64,000 bases of DNA. It comes from Brucella cytisi. Its GTDB lineage: Bacteria; Pseudomonadota; Alphaproteobacteria; Rhizobiales; Rhizobiaceae. The DNA is taken from the NCBI GenBank assembly GCA_012103075.1, contig JAAVLQ010000001.1, positions 620,001 to 684,000 of the forward strand, given 5' to 3'. The position numbers and the translations under genes are program-made. Positions within the stretch are counted from its first letter, which is position 1, and every line of letters starts with the position of its first letter. The notes beneath the pieces are model-generated. The model made no database searches, was not told where the DNA came from, and was given only the letters and a program-made list of their open reading frames with translations. Positions 51,576 to 61,654 of this stretch are shown one piece after another.

Positions 51576-51932
51576 ATGCGCCTGACATCAGACTTCTGGG
51601 TTTCGGCTTTGATCCGCAAGGTTCAGGGCAAGGGCGGCTTTGCCTATCTTGCCCGTCGCGGATCGCCGGAGGCGGGCGCAATCTTCATCAAAGTAAGCTC
51701 ACGTTTCGGCACCTGCGATCTATATTCGCCTGCACCGCAAACTTCTTATGAAGAGGATAATGACGGCGAGCGCATGTTCCTGCGCATTCTGCACGATGCC
51801 GATGACATGGCGGCAAGTGACCGTATGGCGCGGGAAACCCGCTTCGACCCCGACCTGTGGCTGGTCGAACTCGAAGATATAGCCGATGCGTCGGCACTGT
51901 TCTCGATTTCGCAGGACGGAGAAGCCTTCTAA
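51576..51932 (+). CDS. DUF1491 family protein
   Basis: A 118-residue intact protein. The segments DFWVSALIRKVQGKGGFAYL, ARRGSPEAGAIFIKV and MARETRFDPDLWLVELED are typical of DUF1491, a family confined mainly to alphaproteobacteria with no known function. It starts 10 bases after the peptidoglycan-binding gene and probably belongs to the same operon as the histidine kinase. Confidence 0.88.
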   Translation: MRLTSDFWVSALIRKVQGKGGFAYLARRGSPEAGAIFIKVSSRFGTCDLYSPAPQTSYEEDNDGERMFLRILHDADDMAASDRMARETRFDPDLWLVELEDIADASALFSISQDGEAF

Positions 51933-51951
51933 AACTTCTTCCTGATGAACT

Positions 51952-52986
51952 CTATTTCACCAATCGCTGAACCGACGGGTGATCGGAATTGGCAGCGTCG
52001 GCGAGTGGCGTGTCGTCCTCGGCCATTTCACGCAATTTCCCACGCAGCATGGCCGACATGTCTTCCGCCTTCCAGCGCCGCACAAGCGCCATCGCTTTTC
52101 GCGGTCGATGGAGCGATAAATATGCACAAACTCACGCAGGCTGTCGCGGTTGGTGTCGACAGGCCCCAGAATGGCAGTCATGACGAGATAGCATTCCGCA
52201 GGCGACAATCCGAGCGCCTTGAGTGCAATCGGCAGATGCGAATCCGGCCACTGTCCGATGATCGCGTCGGACCGTTCAAAGGACAGGTCGAGCGTATCGG
52301 CCAGCGCATTGCGGAAAAACTGGCTGTCGATCAGCAGTGCGGTATCGATGAGATGCTGTGAGCCGGTAGTTGCGCCAGCCTCGAAGAAAGGCTGTTGCAG
52401 CGCGCGCGCCAGTCGTTCGGAACTGTCTTCCTTCATCAGCGGCGCTCTGGCGGCAGAAAGGTCGGGTACATCGGGCCTTTCGAGCGGTTCGGCCTCGATA
52501 TTGGCGAGATTTTCCTGAAGTGTCAGCGTGCGATCGATGACCGGATCGGCGAAACTGCGCAGCACGCCTTGTAAAAAGAACGTCACCGGACTGGCGTCGC
52601 GCAATGGCACGCGCATGGGCAAGACCGTTCTTGCCGATGATCTCGATGAGGTCGGAAGGGCGCAGAAGGGGAGAGCGCAACAGGATCGGTGCGGAGATTT
52701 CGACGGGGTCGTCGGCCAGCGTCAGAATGAGGCGGCGCGGTGCGTCTTCCAATTGTGCCAGCGCATTGGCTGCATGACGCTTGCCGCGGGTGGACGCGCA
52801 TTGCAGTAGCGGCATGGCGAGATCTTCAAGCTGTTGCATATCCTGCCGTCCGGGACGCGTGATACCCGCGAACGCCGAAATTGCGGCCGCCAGAAGGTCG
52901 TCCGCCTTGCTGCTCCCCGCTTTTGAATCCGACGGGCTCCGGTGGCCTGAAATATCCTCCGGGGCGCGGAACTGATCATTTGTCAC
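51952..52986 (-). pseudogene. DUF2336 domain protein (frameshifted)
   Basis: The N-terminal part (AAISAFAGITRPGRQDMQQL, LEDLAMPLLQCASTRGKRHA) and the core (ILTLADDPVEISAPILLRSP, LIEIIGKNGLAHARAIARR) are typical of DUF2336 proteins, helical-repeat proteins of alphaproteobacteria. Frame changes near 52605 and 52110 separate these from PVIDRTLTLQENLANIEAEP and the final part ending VQRLVK. The GTG at 52986 starts VTNDQFRAPEDISG. Corrected length is about 345 residues. The function is unknown. It converges on DUF1491. Confidence 0.75.
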
Positions 52987-53043
52987 GCAGAATACTCCGG
53001 TAGGCACACACAACTCACCTGTCCCAAATTGCAGATCGCGCAT

Positions 53044-53285
53044 CCGGCAGCAGCCGGTTAATGCGGAAGTGCTCCCCGCATGGGTCGGTATTCCGGATAG
53101 TAGCGTTGAAGCCTTAGCAACTCATTAACCGTGCCATAAAGAAACAGCATTTGGTTGGGGTAATGCCTGAATCGAAAGGTCGTCCGGCCGTAGTGAAAAT
53201 GGTGGGTTTCGAGAACCGGAGCGCAGTGTACGACCAAGCACAGTCCCGAAAAGTTGCAGACTTTTCGGATAAGACTATGCGTCTA
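53044..53285 (+). other. Gap with a possible small gene cut by IS630
   Basis: A possible 46-codon frame begins at ATG 53163 (MPESKGRPAVVKMVGFENRS) and runs into the IS630 end, where it stops at TAA. The inverted repeat CCGAAAAGT-TGCAG-ACTTTTCGG (about 53247-53269) lies within it. I cannot say whether this was a real gene interrupted by the IS. Confidence 0.35.
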
Positions 53286-54328
53286 GAGCGTTTCACCTTT
53301 TAACGGAACCATATCCGGCGTTTTCCAAATAGTTTTGGCATTCGGCGGGCTGGATGGTTTCGACCAGCCTGCCGATATGACGCCATGTGTCTTCGATGGT
53401 GCGCTTTTGTGCATTTCTCATCCAATGCTTGATCTTGGAAAAGGCTTGTTCGATCGGATTGAGGTCCGGCGAATAGGGTGGCAGGAACCAGAGCCGCGCA
53501 CCGGCGGCTTTGATCAATTGACGGATGGTTGCCGACTTATGGCTGCCGAGATTGTCCATGACGACAATGTCGCCCGGCGAGCACCGGGACCAACTGCTGC
53601 TCGACATAGGCGCGGAAACACTGGCCGTTCATCGGTCCGTCGAAGACACAGGGTGCTGTAAGCTGATCGTTTCTCAAAGCGCCCGGGAATGTCAGCGTGC
53701 GCCAGTGGCCATGCGGTGCAAATGCCCGCAGTCGCTTGCCTTTTGGACCCCAGCCTCTGATCGGCGACATGTTGGTCTTGATCCAGGTCTCATCAATGAA
53801 GACCAGCCGTTCGGGATCAAGGTGATTTTGCAGGGTCTTCCAGCGCTGTCTTTTGCGAGCGACGTCGGCACGAGCTTGCTCAAGGGCGAATAGTGTTTTT
53901 TGAAGCGCAGCCCTTCACTGCGAATGAATTCCCAGATCGTATTGTGCGAGACGGAAATACCCTGCTCGGTCAACGCCGCCTTCAGGCCATGGAGTGTCAG
54001 GTGTGGGTTCTCGGCGAGCCGTTGCACAATGATATCACGATGCGGTTCGAGTATCCGCTTGCGGTGGCCGCCCATCTTGCCGGGATGAACCGATCCGGTC
54101 GCACGATGGCGCTGGGACCATTTTACGACTGAAGATGCGGCAATTTCAAACCGCGTCGCCACTGAACGAACGCTTTCGCCACTCAGCACGGCGGCAATAA
54201 CGCGCTCTCGAAGATCATTCGATATCGGTGCGGTCATCCAACGCTGGCCTCCATCCAGCCAGCATCAGTGAATCAGAACAAAACTGATTTGGGAAGCGCA
54301 TTCGATTCAGAGAAAAACGGAAACGCTC
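53286..54328 (-). mobile_element. IS630-family insertion sequence, about 1.04 kb
   Basis: The ends GAGCGTTTCACCTTTT and (on the other strand) GAGCGTTTCCGTTTTT form imperfect inverted repeats. Each is flanked by TA (53284-53285 and 54329-54330), the target duplicated by IS630/Tc1-type elements. A single transposase gene fills it on the minus strand. Confidence 0.88.
53293..54237 (-). pseudogene. IS630 transposase (frameshifted)
   Basis: The N-terminal helix-turn-helix region reads LRERVIAAVLSGESVRSVAT and SSVVKWSQRHRATGSVHPGK. GLKAALTEQGISVSHNTIWE precedes a break near 53855. The catalytic core appears partly as VFIDETWIKTNMSPIRGWGP-like residues, then after a break near 53560 as [18 protein letters not shown] and [20 protein letters not shown], which hold the second Asp and the Glu of the DDE triad. 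Corrected length is about 315 residues, usual for IS630. A programmed frameshift is known in some IS630 elements and cannot be excluded for one of the breaks. Confidence 0.85.
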
Positions 54329-54340
54329 TAAGAGAACTAC

Positions 54341-54400
54341 ATGAGCACCGGAAGCGCAGAAAACCGCCATTTGCAGCAAAGCATGGCGGCTTTTGGGGCA
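54341..54400 (+). repeat. 60-bp repeat, copy 2, terminator-like
   Basis: Begins ATGAGCACCGGAAG and resembles 47407-47466. A stem CCGCCAT/ATGGCGG (54364-54370, 54383-54389) followed by CTTTTGG looks like a terminator on the plus strand. It lies just outside the IS630 element. Confidence 0.6.
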
Positions 54401-54405
54401 GGCAA

Positions 54406-54948
54406 TTAGAGCCCTTCAAACGGCGCGCATTCCGCCTCCGCAAAGAAGCGCCGCACTTCCGTGTTCCACGTCGCGTCAGGCACGAAAACGCGCAGCACGG
54501 CGGCACCTTCGCCGATATTCTGCTCAATCAGGATCGAACGGGCATCGGCTTGCGAACCATCCGAGCGCAGACTTGCCATGCCGATGGGATCGGCAAGGAT
54601 CAGGTCGAGCTTGCGTTCGTTGGAAACGCTGTCGTTGAGGCTATAGAGATTGTCCCCGTTGGGCGCATAGATCGAGAGCGACCAATAAGGCACATTTGCC
54701 CCGGTCATGATGTGCACGGGACCATCGGCGAGATCGAAGCGGCAGGTGGCTTCCTGTACCAGCGGGTCGCTGTCGCTGACCGGGCCGGTCTTTTCGTCCA
54801 GCCTGTGGAAGCGATATGGCTCGCTTCCGGTTTCGATCCGCGACCGGGCGTTCTTGTCGGAATAGAAGGGAACGAGGAAAAGAACTGCGATATGCACGAT
54901 CGCGGCACCGACGATGCCGAGGAGAACGAGGTGGAAAATTCTAGCCAC
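54406..54948 (-). CDS. DUF1254 domain protein
   Basis: A 180-residue protein with one N-terminal membrane segment (IFHLVLLGIVGAAIVHIAVL) and a periplasmic domain (ATCRFDLADGPVHIMTGANV, YWSLSIYAPNGDNLYSLND). This matches the DUF1254 half of the DUF1254/DUF1214 proteins common in Rhizobiales. The start is GTG at 54948, overlapping the end of the DUF1214 gene. Function is unknown; an envelope role is inferred from the signal and the neighbouring penicillin-binding protein. It is intact. Confidence 0.75.
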   Translation of the reverse strand: MARIFHLVLLGIVGAAIVHIAVLFLVPFYSDKNARSRIETGSEPYRFHRLDEKTGPVSDSDPLVQEATCRFDLADGPVHIMTGANVPYWSLSIYAPNGDNLYSLNDSVSNERKLDLILADPIGMASLRSDGSQADARSILIEQNIGEGAAVLRVFVPDATWNTEVRRFFAEAECAPFEGL

Positions 54949-55541
54949 GGCACGCCCCTGTTTGCACCCGGAACACGGGCGAGACCCGGCATCACCAGAT
55001 CGGAGAGGCCGGAGGATGAAGCCGCAGGCGTATCATAGAGCGTCATGACAAGAACGAAATCGCCGCTTCCTTCCACTGGCAACCAGTTACCGGAAGCTGC
55101 ATCGGGGCCGATGGTGATCGTGACGCTGCCGTCATCGTCATAAAGCACTTCGCGCGAATGCAGCGCTGCCTGCAGTCCTTCGCGCGGCGTGATCGGTTCG
55201 AGATCAGCCGAGGCGGAAAACACGGTCCAGAATCGGGCCGGTGGCGTCAAGCCGCTCAGGCGATAGGTGCAGCCGCGCCGGAGGGTGCGTCCGTTATTGT
55301 CGCTGCGCGCATAGAAGGGCAGGCCTTCAGCCGTTCCAAGCGCCAGATAGGCTTTGCGAGCAGCCCGAGCCTTAGAATAGGGGTCGGCATCGGGCGTGCC
55401 TGCCGCCGGATAGGCGCTCCAGACCCCGACACGAAGTTCTCCGAAACCCTCAAACCGGTCTAGAACCTTGTCGACGCTCCAGATGCCGCCGCCAAGCGCC
55501 AGCACAAGCACAATCGCCGTGTTGAATATCCTTTTGAACAT
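54941..55541 (-). pseudogene. DUF1214 domain protein (frameshifted near its end)
   Basis: A signal-anchor (FNTAIVLVLALGGGIWSVDK) is followed by the DUF1214 domain (RARKAYLALGTAEGLPFYAR-like region, YRLSGLTPPARFWTVFSASA, DGSVTITIGPDAASGNWLPV). The frame must change near 54970 to reach the TAG at 54941-54943, which overlaps the GTG of the DUF1254 gene. Corrected length is about 199 residues. The gene pair is translationally coupled and both are predicted to be periplasmic and membrane-anchored. Confidence 0.75.
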
Positions 55542-55611
55542 CGCCCCTCAGAGTACCGATATTTTCGAGCGTTCGGCGATCTTAGGCAGAGGCGGAGCCG
55601 CAAGGAAGCGG

Positions 55612-57719
55612 TCATGCAGTTCTTTGATAACTTTTGTCGACATGGGCGAGAGTACGCGCGGCGGTGCTGGCATGGTTTCTTCCGACGGCATTTGCCACTT
55701 GCGGCTCGCTCTTCTTGGGCGGAGCGGGGAAAGGCGGAGTAACGCCGGGTATGGGCTTCAGCTCGATATTCTGGTGCGCATAGGCCATCATGCGCTGCCG
55801 GGCCATGGCTGGCAGGATGCCGCCGGTCAGGTCTTTCATCGGCGTGAAGTTATCATTGCCGAACCAGACGGCCGCTGTGAAATTGCCGGTGAAGCCGACG
55901 AACCATGCATCGCGATAATTCTGCGTCGTGCCGGTCTTGCCGCCCACCCGCGTTATTGGCAATGCTGCCCGGCGTCCGGTGCCGCGTTCGGGCACCTGCA
56001 CCAGCATGGAATTCATCTCGAGTGCGGCTTTTTCCGACAGCGCCCTGTGCGGCTTCGGTGCATCGCGACCGAAGTCCCACAAAACCTTGCCTTCTGACGA
56101 AACGATCTGCGTAAACGCATGACGGTTACCGGCCATACCCGCATTTGGAAAAACGTTGAAACCTGTGGCTTGATCCATCACCGTCATTTCCGATGTGCCA
56201 AGCACCATGGTCTTGTGTGACGAGATCGGCGATTCCACGCCCATCGCCTTGGTCAGGGCTACGATGGGGGCTGTGGTCAGATAATCGCGCGCCAGTCGCA
56301 CTGGCACACTGTTCAATGAGCGGACAAGTGCTGTCGTCAGGTCTACACGACCAGCAAAACTGCGGCCATAATTGCGCGGAGACCAGTTGCCCCAACTGAT
56401 CGGGCCATCGGAAACAATGGTGCTGGGCGTCAGACCCTTTTCCATTGCCGCCGCATAGACGTAAGGCTTGAAGGACGAACCGGCTTGCCGCAGTGCCTTG
56501 GTAGCGCGGTTGAACTGACTTTCGCCATAGTCCCGCCCGCCAACCAGTGCACGGACAGAGCCGTCATTGGCAATAACGACGGTTGCCGCTTCCGAAACAT
56601 TATAATCCTTGCCGAACTGGCGTAGATGGTATTCGAGCGATTCCTCAGCCGCCCTCTGCAGATTGCGATCGAGCGTTGTGCGCACGATCAATGTGTGCTG
56701 TGGAATATTGGCAGCGAACTTTTTGACTTCTTCGAAAGCCCAGTCGAGGAAATAGTCTGGACTTTCATTCTTGGCGCGGTCGATGACGCTTGCCGGATGA
56801 CGACGTGCGACGGCCACTTGTCCGTCGCTTAGAAAACCGCTTTCAACCATGTTGGAAAGCACGACATTGGCACGCGCACGCGCTGCGGGCAGATTAACAT
56901 GCGGCGCAAATTTAGCAGGGGCCTTGAAAAGGCCGGCCAGCATGGCGGCTTCTGCCAGCGAGACATCCTTCACGCTCTTGCCGAAATAGAATTCCGAAGC
57001 GGCTGCGATACCGAAGGTTCCGCCACCCATGTAAGCGCGGTCGAGGTAAAGCTGAAGGATTTCTTTTTGCTGAGATTGCTTTCCAGCCAGAGCGCAAGGA
57101 AGGCTTCCTTGATCTTGCGCTCAAGAGTGCGTTCGTTGGACAGGAAAAGGTTCTTGGCAAGCTGCTGCGTGATGGTCGATCCGCCCTGAACCACGCCATT
57201 GGCGCGCATGTTCTGGCTGAGCGCGCGGGATAGACCCCAGAAGTCAATACCGTAATGGTCGAAAAAGCGCCGGTCTTCGGTACCGAGCACGGCCTTTATG
57301 ACGTGATCCGGCAATTCGTCGATCGGCACGGCCCGGCGATGCAAAATGCCGCGCTGGCCGATTTCGTTACCGTAACGATCAAGAAATGTGACGGCGTAAT
57401 CGTCCTGCGCGCGCCAGTCTTTCTTTGTTTCCTCAAAGGCGGGTAGAGCCGGGACGAGCATCAGGACCGCACCAGCAACGCCGAGCGTAAATCCTTCATC
57501 GAGAACCTCGACGACGAAGCGCCGGAATCCGCGTACGCGAAAACGTCGTGAGAAAATGGTGATGCTTTCCCACCATTCACCCAGATTGTAGCGCAGGCTG
57601 TAAAGGGTTGAATCGATCCATGCGTCGAGTCCGATCAGGCGCGAAACCCTGAACGGTTTGCGCTTCTCGCTTCCGGAATCTTTTTCTGCCGCTTTACGCA
57701 TAAACACTAACTTCGGCAT
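55612..57719 (-). pseudogene. Class A penicillin-binding protein, PBP1 type (frameshifted)
   Basis: A bifunctional peptidoglycan synthase. The cytoplasmic N-terminus is followed by one membrane helix (GFTLGVAGAVLMLVPALPAF). The glycosyltransferase 51 domain has AVLGTEDRRFFDHYGIDFWG and GGSTITQQLAKNLFL. A break near 57060 precedes LYLDRAYMGGGTFGIAAASE. The transpeptidase domain has the SxxK serine in RQAGSSFKPYVYA, the SxN in VRSLNSVPVRLA and KTG in ITRVGGKTGTTQNYRDAWFV. Corrected length is about 700 residues. Loss of the only break restores a complete enzyme. Confidence 0.92.
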
Positions 57720-58226
57720 GGTTGGTTTCGGAGACAGGCGGAATTTGCCGCTCCATCATAGCAGATAAATAAGCCACACCTCATGTGAAATGGTTAAAGC
57801 GTTCGCGGCTTTTTGCAATAAGGAATAAAATCCAATAATAGGAAAATAATCCTTGACTGCGTAACGCTGCTTTGCTAGGTTTCATATACAATCAAAGAGT
57901 TGTGACTAATCGCATTTACCCCTTCGACGCTTGCATACATCACCTTGAAAACCTGTGGAGGCTTTTCAGGATGATGTCTTTTGAGGCCACTGATCGAGGA
58001 TACAGATTTTGCCCCAAAAATCGCAATGAGGCATTGGACAATTTCGGTCTTCTTCTCGTCGGACAAAGAAAAGATGATCTGCGCCGCGTGGTAGGTGTGA
58101 CAAAACTCCCGATTAAACTCATTGGGCGGAGTTCACTGAGGCAACGCGCTCGGGGCGTAGTTTTTCATAAACAGGAAAAATGCGATGCAGTTGGCATTTG
58201 GGCCTGCAACATGAAAGGAAGCCGTC
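57720..58226. other. 500-bp gap, no recognised gene
   Basis: A 122-codon open frame on the plus strand (57872-58240) overlaps the next gene and has no recognisable sequence. The AT-rich part near 57820-57870 may hold promoters. Confidence 0.35.
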
Positions 58227-58595
58227 ATGACCATCCTTAACGATGCAGTATTTACCTCGGAGGTTACGTGGATCTGGTTCGCCAAGATGGCAGGTGCGAT
58301 GGCAGGCTCTTTTATGTCGCTCGCTTATATGCCTCCGCGAGGAAAGCGAGAAGCTGCGATCCGTTTCGCAGTCGGCGTGATCTGTGGCATTGTTTTCGGT
58401 GGCGCCGCAGGCGTCAAGATTTCAGAAGTATTGGCTCTTTGGGGATTGCTGGGCCGGGAGGAACTGATGGCGATAGGGTCCGCGGTTGCAAGCCCGGCGG
58501 CATGGTCGGCTCTCGGGATTTTTCAGCATTTGTCCGAACGGCTGAAACATGCACCTATACCCGGGCTACTTCCTGAAGAAAAAAAGGAACGGTGA
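58227..58595 (+). CDS. Small membrane protein, possibly DUF6107
   Basis: A 122-residue protein with two or three membrane segments (WIWFAKMAGAMAGSFMSLAY, FAVGVICGIVFGGAAGVKI, ELMAIGSAVASPAAWSALGI) and a charged C-terminus. GGAAG precedes the ATG. The pattern resembles DUF6107-type small membrane proteins, found in Rhizobiales and some of their prophages, but I cannot confirm this. A holin-like role is only a possibility. It is intact. Confidence 0.55.
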   Translation: MTILNDAVFTSEVTWIWFAKMAGAMAGSFMSLAYMPPRGKREAAIRFAVGVICGIVFGGAAGVKISEVLALWGLLGREELMAIGSAVASPAAWSALGIFQHLSERLKHAPIPGLLPEEKKER

Positions 58596-59133
58596 CGAAT
58601 CCTGACTATCGATGAAATCGTAAAACTCTGTTCGCGGTGTTCAAGGCGAGACTGAAAGCGGAGGAAGCGCGAAGCAGTGAGATGTCGACATTTGTTGATA
58701 CAGCGAAAGACAGATCGGTCTCGTTCATGGCATTCCGGTTTGGTGTTGTGTGGATCAGGGAAAGGAACGGACATGTAGATTCAGTGGTCTTCCGCGTTCC
58801 GACAATAATTCCCCGGGAAGAAAGACTTATTGGTTGAGACAGACGATGGCTTTGGTCAATTCTGGTTTAGCCGATTCATTTCGCTTTTATTCATCCTCAA
58901 GCGCTTCCGGAACCGCAACCGTCTTAATTGGTCAGGATGCTTTAACGGATAATCGATTGCAATTGGCGGCTGCAATTGCCCGGAATTGTTACGTTAATCG
59001 GGCGTATCAGGGTAACTTCACGCATTTCATAATTTCACAAAGCGTGATAGTCAGAGGCTGAATTTTCCTTTGGGCCCGGAAGAGGAATGGTTGTTCATGC
59101 ATCGTTCAGCTGTGGGGCGCTATATAAGGCGGC
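58596..59133. other. 540-bp gap, short open frames only
   Basis: Small frames exist (for example from ATG 58846 to 59061, about 71 codons) without a ribosome-binding site or recognised family. The AT-rich strand near 59080-59130 probably carries the feuN promoter (TATATAAGG at 59120-59128). Confidence 0.35.
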
Positions 59134-59433
59134 ATGATGAAACAAAATTCTGCACTCAAAGTTTTCGCGCTTCTAGCGGTTAGTATTGGCTTGCTGCCGG
59201 TCGATGCCGGTGCCCTGCCGATGACTGCGCCGCAGAAATCCAATCTCATTGTCGCTGCCGCCGGAGATTGCGCGGCGGTCGGCGAACAGGTGGCTGCCCA
59301 GCAGGGCGGCCAGCTTGCCAAGGCAACCGCCACGACTCAGAACGGGCGTCCCATGTGCGTGGTCGTGGTGCTTGTGCCCGGCCGCGACGGCGAGCGTCCG
59401 CGCCGCGTTGAAGTGGCCGTTCCCGCTCAATAA
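59134..59433 (+). CDS. feuN: FeuN-like small periplasmic protein
   Basis: A 99-residue exported protein. The signal peptide (SALKVFALLAVSIGLLPVDA) ends at AGA or GALP. The mature part has two cysteines and the stretch CAAVGEQVAAQQGGQLAKAT, GRPMCVVVVLVPGRDGERPR. In Sinorhizobium meliloti a small periplasmic protein, FeuN, is encoded next to feuPQ and restrains the FeuQ kinase. Position and export fit that role here; sequence identity could not be checked. Confidence 0.65.
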   Translation: MMKQNSALKVFALLAVSIGLLPVDAGALPMTAPQKSNLIVAAAGDCAAVGEQVAAQQGGQLAKATATTQNGRPMCVVVVLVPGRDGERPRRVEVAVPAQ

Positions 59434-59480
59434 TAGCAGCTTTTGCCGCTGTTTTTCATGAATTGAGGGAGAATGTCCGC

Positions 59481-60174
59481 TTGCGTATCCTGATCGTTGA
59501 AGACGACAAGGACCTGAACCGGCAGCTTTCCGAAGCAATGGTTGCTGCCGGTTATGTGGTCGATCGCGCCTATGACGGCGAGGAAGGGCATTATCTCGGC
59601 GATACTGAGCCATATGATGCCGTGGTGCTCGACATCGGCCTGCCACGCATAGACGGTATCAGTGTCGTTGAACGCTGGCGTCGCAGCGGGCGCACAATGC
59701 CTGTTCTCATGCTTACGGCCCGCGATCGCTGGAGCGACAAGGTTGCCGGTATTGACGCCGGAGCCGACGATTATGTGGCCAAACCCTTTCATATCGAGGA
59801 AGTGCTGGCACGGTTGCGCGCGCTGATCCGCCGCGCTGCGGGACATGCTTCGTCGGAACTCGCCTGCGGGCCGCTCTATCTTGATACGAAAACGTCGAAG
59901 GCAAGTGTTAACGGCGTTTCGCTCAAGCTTACCTCGCACGAATATCGGCTTTTGTCCCTATCTGATGCACCATATGGATGAGGTGGTCTCGCGTACCGAA
60001 CTGGTCGAACATCTCTACGATCAGGATTTCGACCGCGATTCCAATACGATTGAAGTCTTCGTCGGTCGCTTGCGCAAGAAAATGGGTGTAGACCTGATCG
60101 AGACCGTGCGCGGCATGGGCTATCGCATCCGCTCTGAAGAGGGCGGGGACGAAACGAAAGGCGATGACAGCTGA
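59481..60174 (+). pseudogene. feuP: OmpR-type response regulator FeuP (frameshifted)
   Basis: The receiver domain begins RILIVEDDKDLNRQLSEAM, with the phospho-acceptor Asp in AVVLDIGLPRIDG and the Lys in GADDYVAKPFHIEEVLARL. The winged-helix output domain (SLKLTSHEYRLLSL) is broken near 59957, then continues as HHMDEVVSRTELVEHLYDQD and TIEVFVGRLRKKMG. A TTG start at 59481 with GAGGGAGA upstream gives RILIVEDD directly. Corrected length is about 230 residues. It overlaps the kinase gene by 11 bases. Confidence 0.88.
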
Positions 60175-61559
60175 AGCTTCTTCGCGTCTTTCCTCCGCTA
60201 CGTTCGCTCGCAGTCCGCGTCGTCACGCTTTCGACGATCTGGGTCATCGTGGCACTTGTGGTGGTTGCGACTTTCATAGGCTCACTTTATGGCGAAGCTG
60301 CGCGCAGCAATTTCGAACGCCTGCTGACCGCCCACTTGTTCAGTCTGGTCGGTGCCGTCAGCACGTCAGGCGAAGGCTCCTTGCAGGGGCGCCCGGAACT
60401 GGGTGAATTACGCTATTCCAGTCCACTCTCCGGCTGGTACTGGTCCGTCGATCCCGTCACGCCGAACCTGATCGGAAAACTGCAATCGCCATCGCTGATA
60501 GGGCGCATCGTGCCGGAAATGCCGGTCTCGCTGGCACCCTTCGACAGTTCTTTCATGCGCAGCTACACCTTGCCCGGCCTCAACGGAGAAGAGCTTTTCA
60601 TCGTTGAAACAGAAGTGGTTCTGGATACTGCCAACCGTGTTGCGCGTTTTCGCGTCATGGGCAACCTCAGTGAGGTTCTGAAGGAGATTTCTGATTTCAG
60701 AACCAGCCTCGCGACCTATCTGGCGATCTTCGGCATCGGCAGTATTCTCATCAACGCCGCTGTGATCCTGTTTGGCCTGCGTCCGCTCGACAAGGTACGT
60801 CAGGCGCTGGCTGATATTCGCGAGGGGCGATCATCAAAGCTCGATGCGTCGCTGCCTGTCGAAATCGCACCGCTCGCCAGTGAAATGAATGCCCTCATCG
60901 AGAACAATCGCCGCATCGTCGAGCGTTCGCGAACACAGGTCGGAAATCTCGCACATTCTCTCAAAACCCCGCTTTCCGTGCTGGTCAACGAAGCACGGAG
61001 CATGGGTGGCGAACACGGACGCATCGTACAGGAACAGAGTGAGGCGATGCAGGTGCAGATACAACATTATCTGCAACGCGCGCGCATTGCCCGCGCAGCG
61101 CGACAGTGTGGTGTTCCGTACGCCAGTGACGCCGGTTCTTCAACGCATGCAGCGCGTGACGGCGAAACTCAATCCGGCTTTCAGCGTTAACTTCAGGAAT
61201 GATCTGCCCAACGCGGTCTTTGCTGGCGAAAGGGAAGATCTGGAAGAGATCGTCGGGAATCTGCTCGAGAATGCGGGCAAATGGGGCCGCAAACGTATCA
61301 ATATCGGACTTGCCCCTATTTCTGGGGAGCAACGACAGTTTGAACTCCTGATAGAAGATGACGGTCCAGTCTGGCATCGGACAAGATCGAGGCAGCGTTG
61401 AAGCGCGGCAGCCGCGTCGATGAAACGAAACCGGGAACGGGGCTTGGGCTGGCGATTGTGCAGGATACCGTTCGGGAATATGGCGGCAGTCTGCATCTGG
61501 GCAAGAGTTCGTTCGGTGGATTGAGTGTCCGTGTCGTGTTGCCGCTGACGGAAGATTGA
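60164..61559 (+). pseudogene. feuQ: Sensor histidine kinase FeuQ (frameshifted)
   Basis: A PhoQ-type membrane kinase. Two membrane segments (WVIVALVVVATFIGSLYG; ATYLAIFGIGSILINAAVIL) flank a periplasmic sensor domain of about 130 residues. A HAMP-like linker leads to the phosphoacceptor region GNLAHSLKTPLSVLVNEARS. Frame breaks near 60210, 61100 and 61370 interrupt it. The ATPase part has IVGNLLENAGKWGRKRINI and, in the last frame, GTGLGLAIVQDTVREYGGSL. Corrected length is about 465 residues. It is the expected partner of FeuP and target of FeuN. Confidence 0.88.
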
Positions 61560-61654
61560 AGGTTGTTTTTGGCCGAAAGCCAACTAGAAGATAAATTGAA
61601 AAAGTCACATGCCGATATAGTGTGCATGCTAATTGTTTATGAAGGCCGGTTGTT

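Noticed and set aside
57872-58240. 122-codon open frame before the small membrane protein
   Set aside because: It overlaps the start of the better-supported next gene and shows no family pattern.
59433-59460. Weak stem and T run between feuN and feuP as an attenuator
   Set aside because: The stem is short and imperfect; it could be chance.
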